Source: Rifleibacterium sp035352635
Lineage (GTDB): Bacteria; Muiribacteriota; Ozemobacteria; Ozemobacterales; Ozemobacteraceae
Direction: 5' to 3'
Length of the DNA stretch: 38,401 nt
NCBI GenBank assembly: GCA_035352635.1
Contig: DAOPYA010000040.1
Location: 1 to 38,401 of the forward strand
The notes under the pieces were generated by a model that was given only the letters and a program-made list of their open reading frames with translations, had not been told where the DNA came from and did not search any database. Below, in pieces: positions 16,057 to 24,796 of the stretch (positions are counted from its first letter, which is position 1; every line of letters begins with the position of its first letter). The translations under genes and the position numbers were made by a program.

Positions 16057-17569
16057 AAAAAACGTTATTGCCAACTATCTCGGCAACGGCTGGAATGCAG
16101 TCATGGGTCTGGTTTTTATTCCCCTGTATATCAAATACCTGGGAATGGAGGCCTATGGCCTGATTGGCATATTTGCGGTATTTCAATCAAGCCTTGCAGT
16201 TATCGATGCCGGCATGTCACCCACTCTCAGCAGGGAGATGTCACGTTTTTCGAGCGGAACGGTATCTGGTCAGACAATCAAAGACTTGCTGAGAAGTCTT
16301 GAATCAATCGGCCTTATAATTGCAGTAATTTATTCAATGGCGATTATTTCTTTATCCTCATGGCTTGCCACGAACTGGCTGAATTCTCAACAACTTTCGC
16401 CACAAACGGTTTCTGATGCTTTGATTATCACTGGTCTCGTTCTGGCATTGCGATTATTTGAAGGTCTCTACAGAGGTGCCATAATTGGCCTGCAAAAGCA
16501 GGTATTGTTTAACATTTCTAACGTCTGGATCGTTACCATAAGAAATCTCGGCGCAGTATTTGTTCTGAAATATTTGTCCCCCACTATTCATGCCTTTTTT
16601 ATCTGGCAGGGCCTGACTTCTCTGATTGCAGTTTGTGTGTTTGCCAGAATTGTTTACAGCAACCTTCCTGACACAGAAAGATCAGGGCAGTTTTCTTCGT
16701 CTGAAGTTCAAAGAATCTGGCGATTTGCGGCCGGCATTTTTTTAACCAGCATTCTTGCCATAACCCTTACCCAACTCGACAAACTTCTTTTAGCCAAATT
16801 CTTGAGTCTTACAGCTTTTGGGCACTACACTCTTGCTGCAACCATAAGCAGTTCAATGTTGTTGATGGTAAACCCTATCGTTCAAGCCTTTTACCCGAAG
16901 CTAGTCGAATTGCAGAGCGCCGGCGAATGTGACGGGGGCAAAAAAGTTTTTCATAGCGGGGCTCAAATGATAACTATTGTCACCGGTTCAATTACCTGGA
17001 TCATTTTTTTCTTCGGCGAGCAGCTTTTATTTCTCTGGACCGGCAACCCGGTCATCGCTTCAGAGATATCAGGCCTGCTTAACATCCTGACCCTTGGAAC
17101 ATTCTTAAACAGCTGTATGAACATGCCGCACGCACTGCAGCTCTCGATAGGCTGGTCGAGCTTTACCGCAAAAATAAGCCTTATAGCAGTTTTAATTCTC
17201 ACGCCAACCCTGATTACGATTGCCCCTGTTTACGGCGCCATCGGGGCAGCCTGGATATGGGTGGCACTGAATTCAGGTTTTCTCTTTATCGCCACCCATT
17301 TCATATTCAGAAGAGTCTTTAATTCAGAGAAACTTGCCTGGTTTATCAACGATATTTTCAAACCCTTTTTTGCCGCCGGAGTCGTTGTGTTTGTTTTTTC
17401 ACATATTAAGCCAGACATTTCAAATAAAATTATCAGCTCCGTATTCATTGCATTGGCAGGTCTTTCGGCGATTATCGCATCAACCCTTGCCGCAAATGAA
17501 ATCCGAAAATCGTTTGCGTATCTACTCTCTGCAAAGAATAAAACGTCAGCGGGCACCGCCCGAGATTAG
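16046..17569 (+). CDS. wzx: Wzx-type oligosaccharide flippase (PST/MATE-like)
   Basis: A 507-residue polytopic membrane protein with about 12-14 hydrophobic helices and the N-terminal layout of polysaccharide flippases (NYLGNGWNAVMGLVFIPLYIKYLG, then AYGLIGIF). It would move undecaprenyl-linked repeat units across the inner membrane. The start is a GTG at the beginning of the family-conserved region, with a modest upstream CAGGC. The GT2 gene downstream starts 42 bp after the stop. No Wzy polymerase is visible in the window, so the export mode cannot be completed from here. Confidence 0.88.
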   Translation: MSLKKNVIANYLGNGWNAVMGLVFIPLYIKYLGMEAYGLIGIFAVFQSSLAVIDAGMSPTLSREMSRFSSGTVSGQTIKDLLRSLESIGLIIAVIYSMAIISLSSWLATNWLNSQQLSPQTVSDALIITGLVLALRLFEGLYRGAIIGLQKQVLFNISNVWIVTIRNLGAVFVLKYLSPTIHAFFIWQGLTSLIAVCVFARIVYSNLPDTERSGQFSSSEVQRIWRFAAGIFLTSILAITLTQLDKLLLAKFLSLTAFGHYTLAATISSSMLLMVNPIVQAFYPKLVELQSAGECDGGKKVFHSGAQMITIVTGSITWIIFFFGEQLLFLWTGNPVIASEISGLLNILTLGTFLNSCMNMPHALQLSIGWSSFTAKISLIAVLILTPTLITIAPVYGAIGAAWIWVALNSGFLFIATHFIFRRVFNSEKLAWFINDIFKPFFAAGVVVFVFSHIKPDISNKIISSVFIALAGLSAIIASTLAANEIRKSFAYLLSAKNKTSAGTARD

Positions 17570-17611
17570 CTTATGCTCTTTGAAAACGGTTTACAGCAAA
17601 GGAAATGCCCC

Positions 17612-18538
17612 ATGTCTTCAGCTCCTGAAATTTTTATTGGATTCCCCGTTTTTAACGGCGCATCTCATATCGCACATGCCCTTGATTGCTTTCTCGCACA
17701 GACTTACCCCCACTGGAAAATGCTGATTTCTGACAACTGCTCAACCGACGGCACAGCCGATATCTGCAAGCATTACGCCTCAATAGATTCCAGAATTTCA
17801 TGTGTGAGACAGGAAAAAAATATTGGCATGGCCGGCAATTATCAGTTTGTTCTTCAGATGGCAGACTGCCCCTTTTTCATGTGGGCCGCCTACGATGATC
17901 ATTGGGAACCAGATTTTCTAAAAAAATGTATTGAACCACTAAAGCAGAACAGCCGGCTCGGCATGTCATTTTGCAACATCTTCACCTTCGACTGGAACAA
18001 TGAAAAAGCCCTTCTCGACTACAACCTCAAGTTGCTCACCGGAAAAAGCACTTTCGGAGCCATTTTTAAGAACATACTATCTCCTGGTGGGGCTGGCAAA
18101 GCCAATCTCATGTATAGCATTTATCGCACCCCCGTGGCCAAAGAAGCCTTCGCCAGAAGACCGATAAAAAACGAATTTGCTTCTGATACTGCCTTCGCAG
18201 TTGCGGCAATAGCCATTGGGGGCATAACAGTGCACCCGGAAAAACTCTTCGGAAAGCGCATGCCCCCGGCAAATGAACCCGATCATTCGCTTAATGGTTT
18301 ACTAACAAAATGCCTTGGCAAATTGAATAATTTTAAACTTCAACTCGGCGATCTGTTAAATCAGAGCAGGGCTCTCAAAGGCACGCGCTACTACATTCCG
18401 GCGGCATATCTTACCTGTGCCAGAATCATGATCTTTCCGTTGCTCTTCGTTCTTGAGGGTTTAAAGCTCTTTCCAGGCAAATACTGCAACTATAAAACCA
18501 TCACACCTTCTTCAACCAGGCTGAAGGCCAATGTGTGA
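17612..18538 (+). CDS. Glycosyltransferase family 2
   Basis: The catalytic GT-A domain is clear: IFIGFPVFNGASHI, then LISDNCSTDGTADI (nucleotide binding) and MWAAYDDHWEPDFL with a D-D pair in the metal-binding position. The C-terminal part is longer than the catalytic core and has hydrophobic segments near residue 275-290. ATG at 17612 is preferred over one at 17573 because AAGGA lies 9 bases before it and homology starts immediately. The 3' end overlaps the convergent CmcI-like gene by 38 bp. Substrate unknown. Confidence 0.88.
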   Translation: MSSAPEIFIGFPVFNGASHIAHALDCFLAQTYPHWKMLISDNCSTDGTADICKHYASIDSRISCVRQEKNIGMAGNYQFVLQMADCPFFMWAAYDDHWEPDFLKKCIEPLKQNSRLGMSFCNIFTFDWNNEKALLDYNLKLLTGKSTFGAIFKNILSPGGAGKANLMYSIYRTPVAKEAFARRPIKNEFASDTAFAVAAIAIGGITVHPEKLFGKRMPPANEPDHSLNGLLTKCLGKLNNFKLQLGDLLNQSRALKGTRYYIPAAYLTCARIMIFPLLFVLEGLKLFPGKYCNYKTITPSSTRLKANV

Positions 18539-19265
18539 TATTCTGCCTTAAGTCGCTCTCACAGAACTGCCAGGCAGGCTGTTCAATCACAAATTGACGG
18601 TTTTGGGCTGCAAAGTCGATTGCGGCGCAGGTCGGGTTGTCCGTTTCCCAATTGCTGCCGGCCCGGGGCACGTCATGCAATTCTCTCATGATACCATCAG
18701 TAGCCACAATATATGAGCCACTGGTCACCATTCCGCTATAGGCAGTCAGTTCGTCATATACATGCCTGTAGGTATGGTTAGAATCTAGGATTACCAGAAC
18801 AACAGCCGCATTGCCAAGCAGCTGCCGAACCTGATTCACAATGCCGGCATCCGTGGAGCTTCCCTCAACCATCGTTATAAAACCGGCAAGTTCATGATCT
18901 TCAACAGCTTTGCGATTATGGGGTCTGATCTCTATATCCACGCCGATCACCCGCCCCTTGCCCATCGCCTTACAAAGACTGGCGTAAAAAATCAGAGAAC
19001 CACCATGCGCGATGCCGGTTTCAACGATTACATCCGGCTTGAGTCGATATATCACTTCCTGAATTCTGATCATATCCTCTGGAAGCTGAATTATGGGCCG
19101 GCCAAACCAGCTGAAATTGTATTGATACTTCTGATTCCAGCCGACTTTTACCCATTGATGCGATATGATCTCGAAAGCTTCGTCAGAATAAAGTTCGAGT
19201 TCGCGCACATTGCCGCCATCCACAACCTCAAGAGTCTTTTTATCCGTATCAATTTGAATTTTCAT
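18501..19265 (-). CDS. CmcI-family (cephalosporin hydroxylase-like) methyltransferase
   Basis: About 254 residues with the SAM-binding segment VIVETGIAHGGSLIFYASL, the following GVDIEIRPHN and the VILDSNHTYRHVYDEL motif, all typical of the CmcI family. Despite the name, members in glycan loci are thought to be sugar O-methyltransferases. ATG at 19265 is taken as start because AGGTGG precedes it by 5 bases; a TTG 18 bases upstream is the alternative. It overlaps the end of the C-methyltransferase gene by 17 bp, so it is the last gene of the run that begins with rfbF. Confidence 0.82.
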   Translation of the reverse strand: MKIQIDTDKKTLEVVDGGNVRELELYSDEAFEIISHQWVKVGWNQKYQYNFSWFGRPIIQLPEDMIRIQEVIYRLKPDVIVETGIAHGGSLIFYASLCKAMGKGRVIGVDIEIRPHNRKAVEDHELAGFITMVEGSSTDAGIVNQVRQLLGNAAVVLVILDSNHTYRHVYDELTAYSGMVTSGSYIVATDGIMRELHDVPRAGSNWETDNPTCAAIDFAAQNRQFVIEQPAWQFCESDLRQNITHWPSAWLKKV

Positions 19266-20442
19266 TTTTTCCACCTGGTTCAATTATCAGATTTACCTTG
19301 ATTCCTGACCTTTTTAATAAAGCAGAGACCTCGGCTAGATAGTTCGGATTCATCACGATCAAGTTCTTGATTCCTGAAGCGGCAATCTGCTCGCAACCGA
19401 CCACCGGGTGCCCTGTGCCCGGCACAAATCTGCCATGCTTATCAGGGTTCACATCTACCAGCAAGTCAATCGCTTCACAGTTTTTATCAAGCAGATTAAC
19501 AAAGGTAACCCCTTTGGCGCCGGCTCCCCAGACCCCTACCGGCCCTTTTGCCTTGAGGCCCAGAACAGTCTGCTGCCAACGCGCAACGATCTCTTTCTCA
19601 AACGCTGCAAAAGTCAGCATCTTTTCTCTGGAAATTGCATTCTGCGTTTCTGCAACCTCCCGGTTCGCGGCCATAGACGCCTCCAGCCACAAATATTGCC
19701 CTCCAAAAACATGCGCCAGACTGTCAACCTCAAAACCAGCGCGGTTGAACAGACTGCTTATTGAATGTTTCGAAAAGATTGAACAATGCTCGTAAAAAAA
19801 ATCCCAGATAGTTAAATTTTCAAATATCCAGTCGCCGCATGGGGTCTCAAAGAACAGTCGGCAGGCAGGCGATGTGCCCAATGCCGCTCTTAACCCAGAC
19901 AAAAATTCAAACGGCCTGGCAACATGCTCAATCACATGCCGGCATAAAAGCACATCAGCATTGAACCCACGACAGCTGCTGTCAAAATACTTTTTTATAA
20001 AACGAAGACGCCCCCCGCCCAGAGTTTCTTCGCCTTCATAAGATGGATCAAAGCCAAAACCACGATTATCCAGGCTCTCGTCAAGAACAAGCATCTTGAG
20101 AAAAAAACCTTTTCCACAGCCAATCTCAGCGATCACCGAGTTCTTACAGCCATGTTCATGCACCAGTTTGTTCTTTAAACTCTCAAGATGCTGCCTGAAA
20201 TAATCTGAAGATTCCTGGGTGTTGTTATAATCTGCGTCATATTGCAGTAATTCAGGGCGATAAGAAGCGTTGAAAACAAACCCGCACGAATTACAAAAGC
20301 GCATCTGCAGATCGCCTCTGGCAACACCAGTCGCCCTGGCCCTTGAAGTTGCCAGAAAATTCTGCTGCACCGGAACCTGTCTTCTTTCGAGAAACAGCTC
20401 AGTATGCTCACAAGTGCAAACCGGACAGCTCATTTCAGACAT
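19249..20442 (-). CDS. Sugar C-methyltransferase (TylCIII/NovU-like)
   Basis: Three-part protein of about 397 residues: an N-terminal zinc-binding module (CPVCTCEHTELF with further cysteines in RFCNSCGFVFN), a central SAM-binding domain (VIAEIGCGKGFFL), and a C-terminal domain with GVWGAGAKGVTFVNLL and VDVNPDKHGRFVPGTG. This order is characteristic of C-3 methyltransferases acting on nucleotide-linked 4-keto-6-deoxy sugars. ATG at 20442 overlaps the end of the upstream SDR gene by 8 bp; the open frame further upstream lies inside that gene. Its placement among CDP-sugar genes suggests the CDP-4-keto-6-deoxyhexose from RfbG as substrate, an inference. Confidence 0.85.
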   Translation of the reverse strand: MSEMSCPVCTCEHTELFLERRQVPVQQNFLATSRARATGVARGDLQMRFCNSCGFVFNASYRPELLQYDADYNNTQESSDYFRQHLESLKNKLVHEHGCKNSVIAEIGCGKGFFLKMLVLDESLDNRGFGFDPSYEGEETLGGGRLRFIKKYFDSSCRGFNADVLLCRHVIEHVARPFEFLSGLRAALGTSPACRLFFETPCGDWIFENLTIWDFFYEHCSIFSKHSISSLFNRAGFEVDSLAHVFGGQYLWLEASMAANREVAETQNAISREKMLTFAAFEKEIVARWQQTVLGLKAKGPVGVWGAGAKGVTFVNLLDKNCEAIDLLVDVNPDKHGRFVPGTGHPVVGCEQIAASGIKNLIVMNPNYLAEVSALLKRSGIKVNLIIEPGGKNENSN

Positions 20443-21340
20443 GTTCTCGCCACCAGTTGATTGCTTCCCCAAGGCGTTCTTCAAGAGTTCTAGCCGGGCT
20501 CCAGCCAACTTCGTTTCTTAAACGATCAGTTGCGGCAATAATTACAGGCGGCTCATTTTTGCCCGCTTGAATTTCTCCGAATCGAACGTAGCCAGGGCGA
20601 TCAGTTTGAGCTTCAATAATTTCACCGATCTGCCGCAGGGTAACAGGTCTTCCTGAGGCAATGTTAACCGCATCCTGAACCTCGCTCGCCAGCAAAGCGG
20701 CAAAAGCTGAACCAATATCAGCCGTAGACATGAAATCCCTGATCTGGTTACCATGGCTGCTTGGGGCAGACTCGCCCCTTAACAAGGGCAAAATCAGCGC
20801 CGGAACGAACCTTCGTGGCTGCTCATTCTCGCCAAAAGCAAAAAAGACCCGCCCCCAGGCCCAGCTCAGGCTATTTAACATTGCCTGACTACGCAACAGT
20901 TCATACATGGCCTGCTTGCATGACCCGTAGATTGTTGATGAGGCCAGACGGGTAACATTCTCAATGCATGCACCACCAGAAAAATCATATTCAAAACATG
21001 TGCCGGCAATAACCACGCGAGCCCCGCCCGAACGAGCAAACAACTCACACATCTTCAAATTCAGCAGCAGAGAATCAAAGTTCTCTCTGGCCATCAGATA
21101 CTCACCATGCCGGGTGTACCAGGCAAAACTAAGCAAATGCGTTGGCCGATATTCAGCAAATAGAGACTCGAGCGCTCTTTCATCGCGTAAATCCAGCTTA
21201 TGAAAAACCACCAGCGGGTCAGAAATTGCCGGTTCATTCGCGTCAAGAATATGTACAACAAAGCCTCTGTCGAGCAAAGGCAGCACGGCATGCCTACCAA
21301 TAAAGCCAGACCCGCCGGCTACGAAAGCAACTTTCACCAT
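20435..21340 (-). CDS. NAD(P)-dependent sugar epimerase/reductase (extended SDR)
   Basis: A 301-residue extended short-chain dehydrogenase. Seen: the Rossmann motif FVAGGSGFIGRH, an LDLRDERALE segment, the catalytic Y-x3-K in TIYGSCKQ with upstream T/S residues, and RDFMSTADIGSAFAALL of the substrate domain. In this setting it most likely reduces or epimerises C-4 of the keto sugar made by RfbG and modified by the epimerase and methyltransferase. A strong ribosome site (AAAGGA) precedes the ATG. The next gene, the C-methyltransferase, overlaps its 3' end. Confidence 0.85.
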   Translation of the reverse strand: MVKVAFVAGGSGFIGRHAVLPLLDRGFVVHILDANEPAISDPLVVFHKLDLRDERALESLFAEYRPTHLLSFAWYTRHGEYLMARENFDSLLLNLKMCELFARSGGARVVIAGTCFEYDFSGGACIENVTRLASSTIYGSCKQAMYELLRSQAMLNSLSWAWGRVFFAFGENEQPRRFVPALILPLLRGESAPSSHGNQIRDFMSTADIGSAFAALLASEVQDAVNIASGRPVTLRQIGEIIEAQTDRPGYVRFGEIQAGKNEPPVIIAATDRLRNEVGWSPARTLEERLGEAINWWREHV

Positions 21341-21380
21341 AAAAATCCTTTACAGAAGCCCAAAAAGAGACAGAAAACCA

Positions 21381-21971
21381 TCAGGGCTGATTATTAACTT
21401 CACCCACAGCACCAGGCAGCGCTATTCCCTCATAAGAGGGCGTTAGAAGAGCATGTTTCAGATCGCGCTCAGAGAGACCGACAGGCGCCAGGGGCCAGTC
21501 GATTGCCACGAGTGGGTCGTTAAACATGATGCCACCTTCATACTTCGGCTGATAGGTATTTGTGACCAGATAAATAATCTCACTGTCAGCTTCAAGAGCC
21601 TGAAAACCATGCGCAAAGCCCTCGGGAATTACCATCATCTTCTTGTTCTCAGGCGAAAGCTCTTCAGCGTGCCAGCGCAAAAAAGTCGATGACCCGGTTC
21701 GCAGATCAACCGCCACGTCAAAAATCCTGCCTTTAACGCAGCGAACCATTTTCATTTCAGCAAAGGGAGGCAACTGATAATGCATGCCTCGAACAGCACC
21801 CTTCTGTTTCGTCAGCGAACAATTAATATTAGCTATGCTTCGGCCCGCCAGAACATCGCCCAGTTCTTCCCGGCAAAAGAATCGTGAAAAAGAACCCCGG
21901 CTGTCTTCAAACTGCCCTGTGGCAACTATAAAAACCCCAGAGATTCCGGTTTTATTGACAACTAACGCCAT
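21381..21971 (-). CDS. RfbC-like 3,5-/5-epimerase of a nucleotide-4-keto-6-deoxy sugar
   Basis: A 196-residue cupin of the dTDP-4-dehydrorhamnose 3,5-epimerase family. The catalytic-base region RGMHYQLPPFAEMKMVRC and the VPEGFAHG-equivalent VIPEGFAHGFQAL are clear, and TNTYQPKYEGG corresponds to the tyrosine loop. The usual dTDP-rhamnose partners (RfbA, RfbB, RfbD) are absent while the CDP-glucose enzymes are present, so it probably acts on a CDP- or similarly linked keto sugar. The ribosome site AAAGGA lies 7 bases before the ATG. The SDR gene starts 40 bp downstream. Confidence 0.87.
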   Translation of the reverse strand: MALVVNKTGISGVFIVATGQFEDSRGSFSRFFCREELGDVLAGRSIANINCSLTKQKGAVRGMHYQLPPFAEMKMVRCVKGRIFDVAVDLRTGSSTFLRWHAEELSPENKKMMVIPEGFAHGFQALEADSEIIYLVTNTYQPKYEGGIMFNDPLVAIDWPLAPVGLSERDLKHALLTPSYEGIALPGAVGEVNNQP

Positions 21972-22019
21972 ATAATTTCCTTTTTTATAAAAACAGCGCC
22001 GATAAAAGCTCGGGCGGTA

Positions 22020-22781
22020 TTACTGCCGGGATGGCTTCAAAATCAGGCCCTGGCCAGTTGGCAAAGATAAAATCATCACATTTTTCTGTGCTGCGACTTC
22101 GTCCATTGCCTTTTTTTGCAATTCACGGTTTTTGTAAGCATAATCATCCAGCAGAATGATACCCCCGGGCACCATTTTATCCCAGAAATAGTTAAAAGCG
22201 GCAACTTCAGGCGGCACACAGTTCATATCAATATGCAGAAACGCCACTGAATCGCTGTCAACCTGACCCAAAGTCTCGGGAACAGCACCCACGATTATCT
22301 TTACCCGCTGCCATTCTGCAAAATTCTTTCGAACGCTTTCGACACCATCGATGTAGAATTTGTGCTGATCCTGAATGAAATTGTTTGTACCCAATTCTTG
22401 TTCAGAAACGAAGCGCAGGTCGATCCCTTTAAAAGTATCCAGAAGATAAAATGTTTTATTCAGTTTGTTCCAGTCAAGAAACTTCATTACCGAAGACGAA
22501 AGAAACCCTTTGTTTACACCACACTCAACAAAATCACCCTCAAGCTTACTTGCGCAATCAGCAGCCCAGAGACCAACATGCACCCGCCATCTCCAGTTAT
22601 AATCATCCCCTGATGCAAGCAAACCACGATCATAGGCCGCGCCAAAACTGGGGTTCATAATAAAATCATGGTTATGAATGCTTCTCAGCCCGTCTTCATC
22701 ATAGATATCATTACTATATCTATAAACAGCCAGGCCAAACATCTGCAAAAATCGACGCATCAACTTTTTCAAACTATTCAA
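22020..22781 (-). CDS. TylF/MycF-family O-methyltransferase
   Basis: A 253-residue class I SAM-dependent methyltransferase. Typical TylF features: GDFVECGVNKGFLSSSVM (SAM loop), LLDTFKGID, the metal-binding HIDMN (usually HIDMD or HIDGD) and MVPGGIILLDDYAY. Family members methylate hydroxyls of deoxy sugars. The start appears to be TTG at 22781, with GGAGG 4 bases upstream; an ATG 21 bases downstream lacks such a site. It lies between the RfbG gene and the epimerase gene on the same strand. Metal-dependent sugar O-methylation is an inference from the family. Confidence 0.82.
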   Translation of the reverse strand: MNSLKKLMRRFLQMFGLAVYRYSNDIYDEDGLRSIHNHDFIMNPSFGAAYDRGLLASGDDYNWRWRVHVGLWAADCASKLEGDFVECGVNKGFLSSSVMKFLDWNKLNKTFYLLDTFKGIDLRFVSEQELGTNNFIQDQHKFYIDGVESVRKNFAEWQRVKIIVGAVPETLGQVDSDSVAFLHIDMNCVPPEVAAFNYFWDKMVPGGIILLDDYAYKNRELQKKAMDEVAAQKNVMILSLPTGQGLILKPSRQ

Positions 22782-22827
22782 GGCCCCTCCAAGGTTGCCG
22801 GCAAAAATGATTGCATGAAATTTTAAC

Positions 22828-23913
22828 TCAAACGACTGTCACCGGGTCGGGAACTGATAAATCCAGGGCTTTCCCGAGATACTCTTCAAGCTGCTTTTGA
22901 CTCAGAATCTCACCGGTTGCCAGATATTGGCGATACCAGGCGGCCGTCTTTGCAAGTGTTTCTTCTAGATTCCAGACGGGGCGCCAGCCAAGGCGAATGC
23001 GTGCTTTTGAACTGTCAAGATTCAGGAGCCCCGCTTCATGAAGTTGAACGGCCGCACTCGAAAACCATGCAAGTTCGGGCCAATGTTTTTTCATTACCTG
23101 CAAAATCCCGGCTACGCTGCAATTGCTGCGGTCGTCAGGGCCAAAATTCCACGCTTCGGCGAATTCTCTTTTCCCGTCAAGAAGTTTCTGACCCAGCAGC
23201 AGATAGCCATAAAGGCATTCCAGGACGTGCTGCCATGGCCTCGTAGCATTGGGCGATCTTATTTCAAGGGGCTTGCCAGAACTTACAGCTCTAACAAGAT
23301 CAGGAATTATGCGATCCTCTGACCAGTCTCCCCCTCCTATTACGTTACCTGCACGGGCACTGGCCAGGAGTGGCGAATCTTTGCCGCTGAAAAATGATTT
23401 GCGGTAGCTGGCAATAACTATTTCAGCAGCAGCCTTCGAAGCGCTGTATGGATCATGGCCGCCGAGCGTATCGCTTTCTCGATAGCCCCAGCACCATTCC
23501 TTGTTTTCGTAGCATTTATCGGTTGTTATACAGACTACGGCCTGCAGTTTTGAAGAATGGCGTGCCGCTTCAAGCAGATTAACCGTACCGATTACATTGG
23601 TCTGCCAGGTGTGTTGGGGATCTTTGTATGAACGACGCACCAGGGGCTGGGCGGCCAGGTGAAAAATCACCTCGGGGTCGGCGTTTTGAATAGTCTTTTG
23701 CAGTCGATCAACGTCACAAATATCGATCCAGTGGCTTTCACAATCAATACCCAGCAAATTCCAGTGGCTGGGTTCAGTTTCGGGCGGCAAAGAAACCCCG
23801 GTCACCACTGCACCAAGGCTTTTCAACCAAAGGGTCAGCCAACTGCCCTTGAAGCCCGAATGGCCGGTTACCAGAACTCGGCGGTTTCTATACATTTCAT
23901 TAAAAAACTTCAC
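22828..23913 (-). CDS. rfbG: CDP-glucose 4,6-dehydratase
   Basis: A 361-residue extended SDR making CDP-4-keto-6-deoxyglucose from CDP-glucose. Seen: VLVTGHSGFKGSWLTLWL (NAD-binding, the GFKGSW form specific to RfbG), HLAAQPLVRRSY, the catalytic ITTDKCYENKEW and YSASKAAAEI (Y-x3-K), and RPWQHVLECLYGYL in the substrate domain. It starts with GTG, which overlaps the TAG of the cytidylyltransferase gene by one base, with GGAAGG upstream. The pairing with RfbF is the normal ddhA-ddhB arrangement. Confidence 0.95.
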   Translation of the reverse strand: MKFFNEMYRNRRVLVTGHSGFKGSWLTLWLKSLGAVVTGVSLPPETEPSHWNLLGIDCESHWIDICDVDRLQKTIQNADPEVIFHLAAQPLVRRSYKDPQHTWQTNVIGTVNLLEAARHSSKLQAVVCITTDKCYENKEWCWGYRESDTLGGHDPYSASKAAAEIVIASYRKSFFSGKDSPLLASARAGNVIGGGDWSEDRIIPDLVRAVSSGKPLEIRSPNATRPWQHVLECLYGYLLLGQKLLDGKREFAEAWNFGPDDRSNCSVAGILQVMKKHWPELAWFSSAAVQLHEAGLLNLDSSKARIRLGWRPVWNLEETLAKTAAWYRQYLATGEILSQKQLEEYLGKALDLSVPDPVTVV

Positions 23914-24683
23914 TACCAGACCTTCCAGGGGGCTTTGCCGTTCTGCCAGAGATCTTCAAGATTGTTCTTATCGCGAAGAGTATCCATTGGCTGCCAGAAG
24001 CCTTCGTGATAAAAGGCCCTGAGTTCATCCTTCCTTGCCGCCGTTTCCAGCGGTGTTGTCTCCCAGGCGGTGCCATCGCCCTTGATCAATTCTATTACCT
24101 GGGGCGAAAGAATGAAAAAGCCGCCGTTAATCCAGCCACCATCACCTCTGGGTTTTTCAATAAAGCCCTTCACCGATTCACCCTCAATGTCGAGAGCGCC
24201 ATAACGCCCGGGAGGCTGCACGGCAGTGACGGTAACCAGCTTTCCATGACTGCGATGAAAGTCGATCTGCTGCGAAATGTTCACGTCGGCCACCCCGTCA
24301 CCATAAGTAAAAGCGAACATCTCTTCGGCTTTAACATACTCTTTTACCCTTTTGAGACGACCGCCCGTCAGAGTATTTTCACCGGTGTCAACCAATGTAA
24401 CGCGCCATGGTTCAGCATGACGGTAGTGCACTTCCATGGTATTTTTCTGCATATCAAAAGTAACATCAGACATGTGCAAAAAGTAGTTCGCAAAATATTC
24501 TTTGATCATGTATCCCTTATACCCACAGCAGATAACAAAATCATTAATATTATGAGCCGAATAAATCTTCATGATATGCCATAAAATGGGCCTACCACCG
24601 ATTTCAATCATGGGCTTTGGCTTCAACTGGCTCTCTTCAGATATTCGCGAGCCGATGCCGCCTGCAAGAATGACAGCTTTCAA
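23913..24683 (-). CDS. rfbF: Glucose-1-phosphate cytidylyltransferase
   Basis: A 256-residue nucleotidyltransferase forming CDP-glucose from CTP and glucose-1-phosphate. Seen: AVILAGGIGSRISEES (nucleotide loop), KPKPMIEIGGRPILWHIMK, the metal-binding TYGDGVADV and VTAVQPPGRYGALDI, all close to the RfbF/DdhA signature. The most plausible start is TTG at 24683, with GAGG about 10 bases upstream; no ATG or GTG lies near the conserved N-terminus. It is the first gene of a seven-gene minus-strand run and has its own promoter candidate (24725-24753). Confidence 0.95.
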   Translation of the reverse strand: MKAVILAGGIGSRISEESQLKPKPMIEIGGRPILWHIMKIYSAHNINDFVICCGYKGYMIKEYFANYFLHMSDVTFDMQKNTMEVHYRHAEPWRVTLVDTGENTLTGGRLKRVKEYVKAEEMFAFTYGDGVADVNISQQIDFHRSHGKLVTVTAVQPPGRYGALDIEGESVKGFIEKPRGDGGWINGGFFILSPQVIELIKGDGTAWETTPLETAARKDELRAFYHEGFWQPMDTLRDKNNLEDLWQNGKAPWKVW

Positions 24684-24724
24684 GCAATTAACCTCATAAA
24701 ATTGGTTTTAAAAATCAGTGACCG

Positions 24725-24753
24725 ATTCTACTGTATGCAAAGCAATATATCAA
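24725..24753 (-). promoter_or_regulatory. Sigma-70 promoter for the rfbF run
   Basis: Reading leftwards, TTGATA (24748-24753) and TAGAAT (24725-24730) are spaced by exactly 17 bases, each matching 5 of 6 consensus bases, and lie about 40 bp before the rfbF start. Confidence 0.6.
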
Positions 24754-24770
24754 CCAGAGAAACTCTTTAA

Positions 24771-24792
24771 GCCAAAGCCTGGCAAGGCTGGC
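24771..24792 (-). terminator. Weak hairpin after the GDP-fucose synthase-like gene
   Basis: GCCAGCC and GGCTTTGGC pair with a two-base bulge around a short loop just after the stop at 24797, but no real T-run follows. It could attenuate read-through into the rfbF promoter region. Confidence 0.3.
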
Positions 24793-24796
24793 GCAA

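Noticed and set aside
21381..21971. dTDP-rhamnose pathway
   Set aside because: Only the epimerase-like gene is present; RfbA, RfbB and RfbD homologues are missing, while RfbF/RfbG of the CDP route are present.
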